DNA of 64,000 nucleotides from Mogibacterium diversum. GTDB lineage: Bacteria; Bacillota; Clostridia; Peptostreptococcales; Anaerovoracaceae. This document shows positions 53,372-61,452 of the stretch, piece by piece. Within the stretch, counting starts at the first letter, position 1; every line of letters starts with the position of its first letter. The notes under the pieces were generated by a model that saw only the letters and a list, made by a program, of their open reading frames with translations, did no database searches and had not been told where the DNA came from. Location: positions 1,674,001 through 1,738,000 of the forward strand of contig NZ_CP027228.1 in assembly GCF_002998925.1 (NCBI RefSeq), in the 5' to 3' direction. Made by a program: the position numbers and the translations under genes.

Positions 53372-53506
53372 GTAATGCACGGATCATATAATTGGGCACC
53401 GACATTTAATTATAATGAAGAAACATTAGCCACTGCAATTGATCATGAACTTGTCACAAAGTTTGCGAAAGAGTTTATGGAATTATATAATAGGTTTTAT
53501 TTTTAA
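53372..53506 (+). pseudogene. C-terminal remnant of a phospholipase D-family protein
   Basis: A 44-codon open stretch without its own start reads VMHGSYNWAPTFNYNEETLA and continues as an amphipathic helix (VTKFAKEFMELYNRFYF) to a stop. GSYNW followed by N-x-E is the second half of an HKD (PLD) active-site module. It is joined to the IS256 fragment at about 53367-53372, so the IS probably removed the N-terminal part. Confidence 0.55.
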
Positions 53507-53540
53507 ATAAAGAGAAATTAGAATTCGTAGGGAGGTAGTT

Positions 53541-54088
53541 ATGTCTTTTTTAAACTACAATAAAAATGAAAAGTTGGAATTTAATTATAAGAAAGCTTGT
53601 GGTTTATGGTTAATTGTTGTAGCGTTGATTATTTTATTGGCAACTTTAATAGGGGGAAAACAAATCATCAATATGCAAGTATTTTGCATTGGTTATGTTA
53701 TCAGTTTTTTCTCAATAAATATGAATAAAAAAGTGTTGAATAAACTATCCGACGGTTCGTCAAGTAAATTTCAAAATAAAGTTTCTCTGTATGCGATTAT
53801 TTTATTATTCGTGTTAATGGTTTTCTTAGGGGGACCTTTTTTGCAACTGAAAATTGGCGATTAATTTGGTTAGGTGCATTAATGGCGACAGCTTTGCATT
53901 TTTTTCCATACTATCTTGTTCATGGAAAGTCGATGATATATTTGGGAATCATTTGTAGTATAAATATTGCTGTAGCATACATATTTACTGATATCTCATT
54001 GGTGATAGTTGCATATATTGATGCAGCAATCAAGTTTATATTTGGAATATATTTACTGTTTTTTTCAAAGCCATCAAAACAGGGATAA
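53541..54088 (+). pseudogene. Multi-spanning membrane protein broken by a frameshift in T6
   Basis: The first frame (53541-53864) and the second (to 54088) belong to one protein of about 180 residues. Removing the shift in the T run at 53837-53842 joins FLGGPFF to ATENWRLIWLGALMATALHF. The joined product has about six membrane helices and a dimension like DUF6609-type proteins (low confidence). A GGGAGG site precedes the first ATG. It may be a real inactivation, a phase-variable tract or a sequencing error. Confidence 0.6.
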
Positions 54089-54090
54089 AT

Positions 54091-54243
54091 GTCAGTTTAT
54101 ATAGGTAATACCATTTAACGATAACCTTATGCTATCGTTAAATAGTTTAGTTGATATGTTCCCACATGCGAACGCAACTACTTGATATACTTAGTGTTCA
54201 CTCGTTTCATGTGGAGATGGTAGTTCTAATGTCTAAGAAATAA
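54091..54243 (+). repeat. Direct repeat A: old rlmD 3' end with att-like inverted repeat
   Basis: Partner of 57970-58120. It contains ATTTAACGATA (54113-54123), a nine-base spacer, and TATCGTTAAAT (54133-54143). Then an rlmD-like VDMFPH coding fragment appears and, at 54208-54243, HVEMVVLMSKK and a stop, the same end as the chromosomal rlmD. Interpreted as a decayed attachment site of an element that integrates at the 3' end of rlmD. Confidence 0.65.
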
Positions 54244-54255
54244 ATACGGAACCCT

Positions 54256-54285
54256 GAAAGGCCTGTATTTACGGGCTTTTCTTTG
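54256..54285 (+). terminator. Terminator-like hairpin after repeat A
   Basis: An 8-bp stem (GAAAGGCC/GGCTTTTC, one G-T pair) with a T-rich 3' arm, 13 bases after the HVE...SKK fragment. It probably terminated the ancestral rlmD copy. Confidence 0.55.
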
Positions 54286-54393
54286 AATCCAGTCTTAGAT
54301 AAGTTCCCGAATAAAAATATTATTTTTCAATTTAGCTTACTTACGAGAAATTGGGTATTGACATCTAGAGTACTAAAACGAATTGACTGTATT

Positions 54394-54458
54394 AAAATCA
54401 CTGAGCAAACAACCCTCGGAGAGAAAATAATTGCGTGAAACTGCTGGCAGTGATTTTT
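54394..54458. other. Long-range inverted repeat in a gene-free stretch
   Basis: AAAATCACTG and CAGTGATTTT form a perfect 10-bp stem around 44 bases, followed by one more T. It could be an old terminator or a mobile-element end. Apart from a -10-like TATAAT at 54510-54515, nothing else is seen between 54286 and 54540. Confidence 0.35.
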
Positions 54459-54540
54459 CCTTCAGAGAAGTGAAAAATCTGTGGTAGGGTTGTGCGGGTG
54501 AAACTGATGTATAATTTAAGAAAATGGAAGAGGTGATTTT

Positions 54541-55731
54541 ATGGGCTTTTTAGAGGTAATGGTATTAGTCGTGATTGTGGCATGTGCTGTTGCCGTTTAC
54601 ATAGTAAACCAAAAGACTGGATTTCTTTGGAAACTTCAAGCTGAAATCAAATGGAGGGAAGTTCAAGCCGATATTAATGCAATAAGTGAAATGCATGAAA
54701 AATATTATGAGACCGGTCAGAAGATGAAATGGCTAGACAAAAAATTGACTAAGTCTACTAAAAAGGATTTCGAAACTCATATAAACAGATACAATAAGTA
54801 TATTTATTTTTGCAATTCAAAGAGAGTTCCGGCAAAGATTGACCATAATGCTTTTACAACTATAATTGAAGAAACTGAGGATGCAATATTGAATCCAGGA
54901 GATGCGTTAAACAAAGTACTTGAACGTACACAAAAAGCGTATGATTCTGAATATAAAAACTTAAACATCACAGGTGAAAAACTTCTTGAAGAACGTAAGA
55001 AATCTATATATCTTATTTCTGATGTAGAAAATTTGGTAAATAGTATCGCAAAGAGACCAAAATTGTTTGATACAGAACTTAGTGAGATAAAAGTTGAAAA
55101 AAGTAAATTTCAGAGTTCTTTGGATTTTGCGAAAAAACAGAAGGTGAATCTTGAAAAGGGTGCAGCTGGTATTGGGGCTGGTGTTGCAGCCGGTGGTGCG
55201 GTTGCTGGAATTGCTCCAACAGCTGCAATGTGGGTAGCAACAACCTTTGGGACTGCATCAACCGGAACAGCCATTTCAGCTTTGAGTGGTGCTGCTGCAA
55301 CAAACGCAGCTCTTGCATGGTTGGGAGGCGGTGCCCTAACTGCAGGAGGCGGTGGTATGGTTGCTGGTCAAGCATTATTAGCTTTGGCAGGCCCGATTGG
55401 ATGGGGTATTGCTGGTACGTCAGTATTAGCAAGTGTATACTTGATGGTAAGAAAACGATTCAAAATACAAGAAAGTAAACGCGATGAAATCAAGCGAATG
55501 AAGGCATTTACTGAAATTCTGAAAGAAGTTGAAATAAAGATTGAGAAGATAAGCGTACAAACTAGCTCGATATATTCTAAGCTTCTAAAACAACATAAAG
55601 ATTGCTCAATATATCAGTCTGCTGATTATTCAACTTTTTCCTCTGAAGATAAGGCAAATTTAGCTGCATTAGTTAATAATACAAAATCTCTAGCATCATT
55701 GCTGGGTAAAACAGTGGAGGATGACAACTAA
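54541..55731 (+). CDS. Membrane protein with coiled coils and a Gly/Ala-rich hydrophobic domain
   Basis: A 396-residue protein preceded by AGAGGTG. Residues 5-24 are a membrane helix (VMVLVVIVACAVAVYIV). Residues 30-200 are charged and coiled-coil. Residues 207-307 form a Gly/Ala-rich block of hydrophobic helices (AAATNAALAWLGGGALTAGG and ALLALAGPIGWGIAGTSVL), like glycine-zipper pore or channel segments. A final coiled coil follows. Its stop overlaps the next ATG, so the two are one operon. No family was recognised; a membrane effector in a toxin or defence pair is one possibility. Confidence 0.6.
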   Translation: MGFLEVMVLVVIVACAVAVYIVNQKTGFLWKLQAEIKWREVQADINAISEMHEKYYETGQKMKWLDKKLTKSTKKDFETHINRYNKYIYFCNSKRVPAKIDHNAFTTIIEETEDAILNPGDALNKVLERTQKAYDSEYKNLNITGEKLLEERKKSIYLISDVENLVNSIAKRPKLFDTELSEIKVEKSKFQSSLDFAKKQKVNLEKGAAGIGAGVAAGGAVAGIAPTAAMWVATTFGTASTGTAISALSGAAATNAALAWLGGGALTAGGGGMVAGQALLALAGPIGWGIAGTSVLASVYLMVRKRFKIQESKRDEIKRMKAFTEILKEVEIKIEKISVQTSSIYSKLLKQHKDCSIYQSADYSTFSSEDKANLAALVNNTKSLASLLGKTVEDDN

Positions 55732-57182
55732 TGATGTTTGGTAAAGTTTTGAGGAGAAATGAAGAGCAGGCTGTAGCATCATGGATAAACTACTTAAACC
55801 AGGTACGATTGGATAGATTGATTGAAGGTCTCAACAATCAAGAGATAAACTTTTCTGATGCAATTAATACTTTAGTTTCCACAATGGCTAAAATCAATGA
55901 AACGATTATTGAACGTAATCGTGGCGGACTAAAGGGGATGCATGGATTTATAGCCGAAGTTGCTGAATGTGGAGTCGGAAATGCAAGAGAGCAGATTTTA
56001 GGAAAGATGCCCATCTATAAATGGGTAAATGATAATGGCCCAGCGGATCTTATTCGAGATGGTGTTGAAATACAACAGAAGTTTGTCAATTCAGGAAATC
56101 ACTTGTCATTACAGGCCATTAAACAACATTACAGCGATTATCCATGGTTCCTTGATGGCGGTAGGAAGTATCAAATACCAGCTGACCACTATGAAAAAAT
56201 CAAGTATTTGCTTTCTATTCCAGAAGAACAGGCAAACAAAATGCCTAAAAGCAATGGAGAGTTCTCTCTAAAGCAATGGAAAGAAGTTCATGAATTTTTT
56301 GATGGTGAGAAAATTAAATTATCTGATATTGAACCATCAAGGTTCAGTTATAAAGATGTACAGAGAGATCAAATTCAGGAGACCATCGGTCTTGAAAAGA
56401 ATTCGATTAAGGAAACAGATGAGGCGATTCGTAAAGATTTATACGAGAAAAGCAAGGCTACGCTGAAACAAGGTGCGCAAGTCGCTGCAGCTTCAGCAGC
56501 CCTTGAAGGTGGCATGACCTTTGCTACAGGTATTGTAAAGAAGAGAAAATCGGGTAAGAAGATCAAAGAGTTTACTACGGACGATTGGATTGAAATTTCT
56601 AAAGATAGTGGCATGGGTACATTAAAAGGAGGTATTCGAGGCATTACGATTTATGAGTTATCAAATTACACTGCCACGTCAACTGCGGTAGCAAGTTCTT
56701 TATGCACTGCATCATTTGGAATTGCAAACGAAGCCTATAGATATAGAAATGGTGAGATCATACAAGAAGAATTTTTGTTGAATGCTGAAGTGTTATGTGT
56801 TGATGCAACTGTTTGTGCTTTGTCATCAATAATTGGACAAACAGTCATACCAGTTCCGATTCTTGGAGCGGTAATAGGTAATACAGTTGGAACATTTGTA
56901 TACGAAATTGCCAAAGATAACCTTAACGAGAAAGAGCAAAAATTAATCAAGCAGTACGTAGAGGAATTGCAAGAATACAACAAATATCTTGATCAAAAGC
57001 TTGAAGCCTATATTTTGAAATTACAAGAGGAATTTAGAGTATATTATTCACTCTTGGAAAAGGCCTTTTCGCCAGATTATAGCATTGCTTTAGAAGGCTC
57101 AATTCGGTTAGCTGTTAGCTTAGGCGTTTCAGAAAAAGAACTCTTGAAAAATGAACAGGAAACAGATGCTTATTTCAACTAA
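55731..57182 (+). CDS. Protein with nuclease-like N-terminal motif and hydrophobic segments
   Basis: A 483-residue protein starting at the last base of its partner gene. Residues 71-76 read HGFIAE, and D106 is followed by GVEIQQKF with Q115-x-K117. This Glu...Asp...Gln-x-Lys layout recalls PD-(D/E)xK-fold nucleases with a QxK variant. Residues ~250-275 and 310-410 contain Gly/Ala-rich hydrophobic stretches (VAAASAALEGGMTFATGIV, IPVPILGAVIGNTVGTFVY). The C-terminus is a coiled coil. No known family recognised. The rlmD-type tail remnant begins directly after the stop. Confidence 0.6.
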   Translation: MMFGKVLRRNEEQAVASWINYLNQVRLDRLIEGLNNQEINFSDAINTLVSTMAKINETIIERNRGGLKGMHGFIAEVAECGVGNAREQILGKMPIYKWVNDNGPADLIRDGVEIQQKFVNSGNHLSLQAIKQHYSDYPWFLDGGRKYQIPADHYEKIKYLLSIPEEQANKMPKSNGEFSLKQWKEVHEFFDGEKIKLSDIEPSRFSYKDVQRDQIQETIGLEKNSIKETDEAIRKDLYEKSKATLKQGAQVAAASAALEGGMTFATGIVKKRKSGKKIKEFTTDDWIEISKDSGMGTLKGGIRGITIYELSNYTATSTAVASSLCTASFGIANEAYRYRNGEIIQEEFLLNAEVLCVDATVCALSSIIGQTVIPVPILGAVIGNTVGTFVYEIAKDNLNEKEQKLIKQYVEELQEYNKYLDQKLEAYILKLQEEFRVYYSLLEKAFSPDYSIALEGSIRLAVSLGVSEKELLKNEQETDAYFN

Positions 57183-57189
57183 GATTGGC

Positions 57190-57485
57190 GATATCGTGCT
57201 AAGCCTATCGTACCATGTGGAGACGGTAGCACTTTTGCGCAAGAAAGATATCGACGATCATATAGAAGTAAAATTGGAGCTTGATTAAGAAGATGTTACC
57301 AAGGCGGAGAGCAAAGGAATTTATGAGCATATCAAAGAATATATCCTTAGCAAATATGGGTTTAAGGTTTCAACGCTGTATATAGCTCAAATTAAAAGGA
57401 AGTGTGGGCTTGAGCTTGGAGATAATTACAATAAGTCCAAGAAAGAAAACAGCAAAGTTCCGGAATGCTCGAAAGAAAAAGAAGA
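57190..57485 (+). pseudogene. Remnant of the rlmD C-terminal tail
   Basis: An open stretch with one internal stop (TAA at 57286-57288). It reads LSYHVETVALLRKKDIDDHI, then VKLELD, stop, DVTKAESKGIYEHIKEYILS, KYGFKVSTLYIAQIKRKCGL, ELGDNYNKSKKENSKVP. This is the conserved clostridial RumA tail, which carries a winged-helix-like repeat after HVETV. It marks the right edge of the two-gene cargo. The stretch to 57661 is otherwise non-coding. Confidence 0.7.
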
Positions 57486-57679
57486 TGCTGATTTTTTCTC
57501 GTTCTGGTGTGGTAGAATTATTGCGATCTATAGTGACCTCCTTTGGCGTTGTTGTATCTGGTAATTCAATTCTACCAAAGAATCCTATGGATCTTTTTAT
57601 TCAGATTTATATCTGTCTATTTTGGATAATTTAGAATAAAAAAGTATGAGATAGTTGTAAGTTGAGGGGAAAAAGCATT

Positions 57680-57967
57680 ATGAAAAAAAGACTATATAAT
57701 ATCGGCATTATGATAGGGGGCTTTGGAATAATAATTTTATTAGTGCTAATTTTTTCTGGTGAAGCCTATCCAAGTATATTGTTTAAGATGCTGGCGCCTA
57801 TTGGATTATTTTTAACATTTATAGGAGTTATTATCAGCTTTATAGGATGGTTATTAATGATCAAAGATGCAATAGAAGAAAAGGCAGGGTTGGATGTTAA
57901 AGGACTAATTTTTATAGGTATAATTATATTTTTGATACCAATACTTAAAAATATTTTTTCAAACTAA
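57680..57967 (+). CDS. Small three-helix membrane protein
   Basis: A 95-residue protein; the ATG at 57680 is preferred to TTG at 57662. It has three hydrophobic segments (IGIMIGGFGIIILLVLIF, MLAPIGLFLTFIGVIISFIG, GLIFIGIIIFLIPIL). No family recognised. It lies between two rlmD tail remnants. Confidence 0.5.
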   Translation: MKKRLYNIGIMIGGFGIIILLVLIFSGEAYPSILFKMLAPIGLFLTFIGVIISFIGWLLMIKDAIEEKAGLDVKGLIFIGIIIFLIPILKNIFSN

Positions 57968-57969
57968 CT

Positions 57970-58120
57970 TTCAGTTTGTCGAGGTAATACTATTTAACGA
58001 TAACTTTAAGCTATCGTTAAATAGTTTTGTGGATATGTTCACATATACAGATAGATCGAGTTAACGTACTGAATGTTCATTCATTTCATGTTGAGACAGT
58101 ATGTTTACTGTCAATAAACC
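57970..58120 (+). repeat. Direct repeat B: second att-like rlmD 3' remnant
   Basis: Diverged copy of 54091-54243. It has TTTAACGATA (57992-58001), a nine-base spacer and TATCGTTAAA (58011-58020), then GTGGATATGTTC (VDMF) and at 58087 HVETVCLLSIN. Same order and spacing as repeat A, with base differences and small gaps. Confidence 0.65.
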
Positions 58121-58169
58121 ATGATTTTATGCAAGGCGTATCTCAATAGAGAGGTGCGTCTGTATAAAT

Positions 58170-58270
58170 TTTTGTTACGTAAAAAGTAATAAAAATATAC
58201 AAATAATTTGAAAAGTGTTGAAATTAAAATTAATTAGTTTTATAATTTTGTTACCTAAATGGTAATGAAA
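58170..58270 (+). promoter_or_regulatory. higBA-type promoter with two operator copies
   Basis: TTGAAA (58218-58223), 17 bases, TATAAT (58241-58246). Two near-identical elements flank it: TTTTGTTACGTAAAAAGTAA at 58170 and TTTTGTTACCTAAATGGTAA at 58246. Each has a TTAC...GTAA inverted repeat, and the second overlaps the expected transcription start. The layout fits autorepression by the HTH antitoxin. Confidence 0.65.
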
Positions 58271-58293
58271 TAAAAGGAGGGAAGTAATTAGAT

Positions 58294-58647
58294 TTGGGAA
58301 TCCAAATACTATATAAGAATGAAACAGTAAAGAAACAGTTTTGTTCTGAGTACAAGAAAAAGTGGCGATATCCCGAGTAAGTAAAAAAGAAACTTATATC
58401 TGCAGAAAACTTTATACTTAATGCAGAGTCGTTAATGGATCTTGCTAATTATCCTCCGTTTCATTTTGAGCGTTTAAAGGGTAATAGAAAAGATGAATGG
58501 AGCATACGGTTAGGTAATACAGGATATAGGGTCACTATGATTCCTTGCTGTAATGATGGAAGAGAGATTATAAAAGGAGATATTTTGGCTCAATGTAAAA
58601 TGATTAGAATAGTGAAGGTAACGGAGGTGTCGAATCATTATGAGTAA
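58294..58647 (+). pseudogene. HigB/RelE-type toxin with an internal stop codon
   Basis: The frame from TTG at 58294 reads LGIQILYKNETVKKQF and WRYPE, then TAA at 58378-58380, then continues VKKKLISAENFILNAESLMD and LANYPPFHFERLKGNRKDEW to the stop at 58647. The joined 117-residue product has the HigB layout, including FHFERLKGNRKDEWSIRLG. A CAA-to-TAA change would explain the stop. A shortened product from ATG at 58435 lacks the N-terminal third. Overlaps the antitoxin gene by eight bases. Confidence 0.75.
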
Positions 58648-59746
58648 TGTAAATGAATACAATGATATAGTAGCATTTCATCCTGGATATTATATTGCAG
58701 ATATTATTGAAGATATGGAAGTTAGTCAGGCTGAATTTGCCACAAGAATGGGAACAACCGCAAAGACTTTAAGCCAGTTGATTAATGGACAAGCTAATAT
58801 TTCCAATGACTTAGCAAAGAAGCTTTCTGCAATGCTTGGAACAAGTGTAGAGGTTTGGCAGAACCTACAGAATACTTATGATCAAAAGCTGATAGAGATA
58901 CAACAGGCTAAAGATATTGATGCACAAGCAGAACTTGTAAAAGAAATAGATTATAAATATTTTGTTGATGAAGTTGGTTTGCAAAAAACAAGAAGTATCA
59001 ACGATAAGGTTGCAAATTTATGTAAGTATTTTAAGGTTGCAGATTTAAGAATTATGTTGCAACCGGATTTTCTAATAAATTTTAGATCAAGTCCATCTTT
59101 TAACAGTGATAAGAACATCATTAATTCTAGAGCATGGATTCAAACAGCTATAAATATCTCAAAAGATATTGAGACGAAGCCTTATAATGCAGCGAAGCTA
59201 AAAGGGTATTTGCCTGAGCTTAGAGGTATGACGGTAAAGAAACCGAAGGAATTTTTGCCAAGAATGCATGAAATATTTGCTGAATGCGGTATTGCATTTG
59301 TTTTATTACCACACTTGAAGAATTCAGGAGTGAATGGTGCTGTCAAGTGGGTAACAGACGATAGGGTAGTTCTTGCGATAAACAATCGAGGAGTGTATGC
59401 AGATAAGTTCTGGTTTTCTTTATTTCATGAAATCAGGCATGTACTTCAGCAAAAGATTAAGAAGGTCTTTATCAGCAGTACGCTAGAAGAAATGATGGAT
59501 ATTAATAATAAACTGGAAATAGATGCAGATAAGTTTGCAAAGAACTATTTGATTTCGCCTGAAGATTATAGAAGATTAGCTCCTTCAAGATATACATCTG
59601 ATGATGAGATTGTTGAATTTGCTAAAACGATAGGAATTCACCCGGGCATTGTAGCCGTCAGATTGCAATATGAAGGAATAATTCAACAAGAAAGATGCTC
59701 AAAATTAAAAGAAAAATATGTGTTTGAAACAAAGAAAATTGCATAG
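58640..59746 (+). CDS. higA: HigA-type antitoxin with HTH and ImmA/IrrE-like domain
   Basis: A 368-residue protein. Residues 10-75 are an XRE helix-turn-helix of the HigA group (FHPGYYIADIIEDMEVSQAE, TLSQLINGQANISNDLAKKL, SVEVWQNLQ). Residues ~180-300 hold an ImmA/IrrE-type peptidase-like domain with FHEIRHVLQQ (His263-Glu-x-x-His267), followed by ADKFAKNYLI, the third ligand helix. It would repress the operon and neutralise the toxin. Intact, although the toxin is not. Confidence 0.82.
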   Translation: MSNVNEYNDIVAFHPGYYIADIIEDMEVSQAEFATRMGTTAKTLSQLINGQANISNDLAKKLSAMLGTSVEVWQNLQNTYDQKLIEIQQAKDIDAQAELVKEIDYKYFVDEVGLQKTRSINDKVANLCKYFKVADLRIMLQPDFLINFRSSPSFNSDKNIINSRAWIQTAINISKDIETKPYNAAKLKGYLPELRGMTVKKPKEFLPRMHEIFAECGIAFVLLPHLKNSGVNGAVKWVTDDRVVLAINNRGVYADKFWFSLFHEIRHVLQQKIKKVFISSTLEEMMDINNKLEIDADKFAKNYLISPEDYRRLAPSRYTSDDEIVEFAKTIGIHPGIVAVRLQYEGIIQQERCSKLKEKYVFETKKIA

Positions 59747-59758
59747 GGTATATATTAC

Positions 59759-59789
59759 ATAGGGAATCGAAATTCGATTCCCTATTTTA
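59759..59789 (+). terminator. Terminator of the higBA-type operon
   Basis: A perfect 12-bp stem (ATAGGGAATCGA/TCGATTCCCTAT) with a three-base loop followed by TTTTAT. Confidence 0.85.
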
Positions 59790-59885
59790 TGATTTTGAAC
59801 TGTTTTAGCAGAGGATTCGCCGAGCGATAGCGATGTGAATCGATAATCCACAGAATATAACGGTATATTCAAAACGGCTTTACCC

Positions 59886-60030
59886 TCAAGAATAAACCTC
59901 CCCTGCTATCATAATGTTGGTTCGCCAACCACATCATATAACAAAGGAGGTTTCATCATGAATGACAAAAATACACTAGCACATACGAGCTAAAGATGCA
60001 AATATCATACAGCATCTATTCCTTACCACT
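59886..60030 (+). mobile_element. IS200/IS605-type transposase remnant
   Basis: A hairpin-bearing left end (ATGTTGGTTCGCCAACCACAT, interior TTGG/CCAA) precedes AAGGAGG and an ATG at 59958. The reading frame gives MNDKNTLAHTS, stop, RCKYHTAS, the start of TnpA (normally ...SWRCKYHIVF). The rest is lost. The remaining stretches 59790-59885 and 60031-60327 show only scattered repeats such as AAAACGATAAAAA (twice) and no gene. Confidence 0.55.
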
Positions 60031-60327
60031 AAACCAAAAATACAACCCAAATACAATCAATAACACACAAAACGATAAAAAGCCCACGTCAAATGCTGTA
60101 TTATATAATCTAGAAACATACAAGGAATAGCACTGCTATGAAATACTCAGAGATAGGGTTTAAAATTGCTACCACAATCTCTGTATTTTTCCGTTACAGC
60201 GGGGAAAACGATAAAAAATCATCTCGTATCCAATATGAATGAAACAATGTAATTTGCTGTGCTATATTTACAGGTTAAGGCACCAACATTGTCCCTTTAA
60301 TAAAGCTGACAATAGGAATATAAGAGC

Positions 60328-61254
60328 ATGGAGAAGATATTTTTTGAGTACAACGAAAACAGTTTAACGCTATACGATGCTTTTAAAGAAGCAAACCCAC
60401 CAAGTGACATAGAGGAAATTTTCAATAAATTTCGAAAGCAAATATATTCATATGCGGATTTTGAAATAAAGCATTTCAAGAAGTTGCAACCGTTTGCAGA
60501 ATATAAGAGGCTAGTCGATTTTCTATGCAATTTATTAAAAAGAGTTTGTCCGCATTACGAGAAAAAGGAATTTTATTACATTTTGGTCGTATTGAGTTAT
60601 TCCGAGGAGCAAAAGGCAATAGAATATTTAGGAATGCTGACAGACTTCATTATTGCTAATAAGCTTAATCTTTGCCATGTTTTACTCACTATTTGTAATG
60701 AAATCAATGAACCACACTTGATGTCCAATAAAGTAAAATTAGAACAATATTTTGAAGATTTATATGCTAAAAGTGATTATTTTAAACTTGTAAAAAGAAT
60801 CGGACTTGATACTTCAAAAATTGAGTTTAAGAACATTGGAGGGGAGGGGCAATTTAGTTTCGACCTTACTAACATGAAGGAGATTCAATATGAATTCCAG
60901 ATAGAAAGTGAAATAGAAAAAAGAAAATTTTGCAAACTTAGTATTTCTGTTTATGCACCAAAAGGCATGGAAGTCTGCTTTGATGTATCGCTCACAAGTC
61001 GGGAGTTCTTGCTCTACCACCATCACAAAGATTATTGTGCATCCGTCAAAGAAGAGATGAAGCTGATCGATAAGGAAACAAATCAGACGTTTTGTATTGA
61101 AAAATGCACGAATTTGTTGGAAATCAAAAGCATTGTAAGTCAGATTGAGAGCATTTTAAAAACAAGGTTTGAGATAGATATAGTATACGCATATTTTGCT
61201 AAGCCTTTGAAAGGGAAGAAGCAATTACAAAAATGGTGGAAAGAAACCGTTTAA
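60328..61254 (+). CDS. Hypothetical protein, unknown family
   Basis: A 308-residue, AT-rich, mostly helical protein in its first 150 residues (FNKFRKQIYSYADFEIKHF, FLCNLLKRVCPHYEKKEFYY), then beta-rich, with HHHK near residue 230 and a basic C-terminal KPLKGKKQLQKWWKE. No signal peptide or membrane helix. I do not recognise it. It heads a run of immunity-like genes and may belong to a polymorphic toxin locus. No ribosome-binding site stronger than AGGAAT is seen. Confidence 0.55.
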   Translation: MEKIFFEYNENSLTLYDAFKEANPPSDIEEIFNKFRKQIYSYADFEIKHFKKLQPFAEYKRLVDFLCNLLKRVCPHYEKKEFYYILVVLSYSEEQKAIEYLGMLTDFIIANKLNLCHVLLTICNEINEPHLMSNKVKLEQYFEDLYAKSDYFKLVKRIGLDTSKIEFKNIGGEGQFSFDLTNMKEIQYEFQIESEIEKRKFCKLSISVYAPKGMEVCFDVSLTSREFLLYHHHKDYCASVKEEMKLIDKETNQTFCIEKCTNLLEIKSIVSQIESILKTRFEIDIVYAYFAKPLKGKKQLQKWWKETV

Positions 61255-61257
61255 TTT

Positions 61258-61416
61258 GTGAATGGAGACCATTTTAGTTATCACTCATTAGCTGTGGATG
61301 AAATGGAAAAAAGAGGGTACAAGGTTTCTGCAGAGTGGAGACATTTGAAGAAGCTTCTTAGTAACTTGAATACCTTCAATATGGTATTGTTGCTGTCAAG
61401 GTCAATGGCAAAATAG
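61258..61416 (+). other. Open remnant of unknown origin
   Basis: Fifty-two codons without a ribosome-binding site read NGDHFSYHSLAVDEMEKRGY and KVSAEWRHLKKLLSNLN. HFSYHSLAVDEMEKRGYKVS resembles a conserved segment of small uncharacterised DNA-binding/glycosylase-like proteins, but the fragment is too short to assign. Confidence 0.3.
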
Positions 61417-61452
61417 CTATATAAAGTCATAAAGCACAGGAAGGAACTATTG

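Noticed and set aside
54113..54143. A dif-like XerCD site
   Set aside because: The arms are inverted with a nine-base centre and the sequence does not match Firmicutes dif; its repetition next to rlmD remnants fits an element att site better.
57404..57634. A 76-residue gene over the rlmD tail remnant
   Set aside because: It runs out of frame with the clear RumA-tail reading and has no ribosome-binding site; a chance frame.
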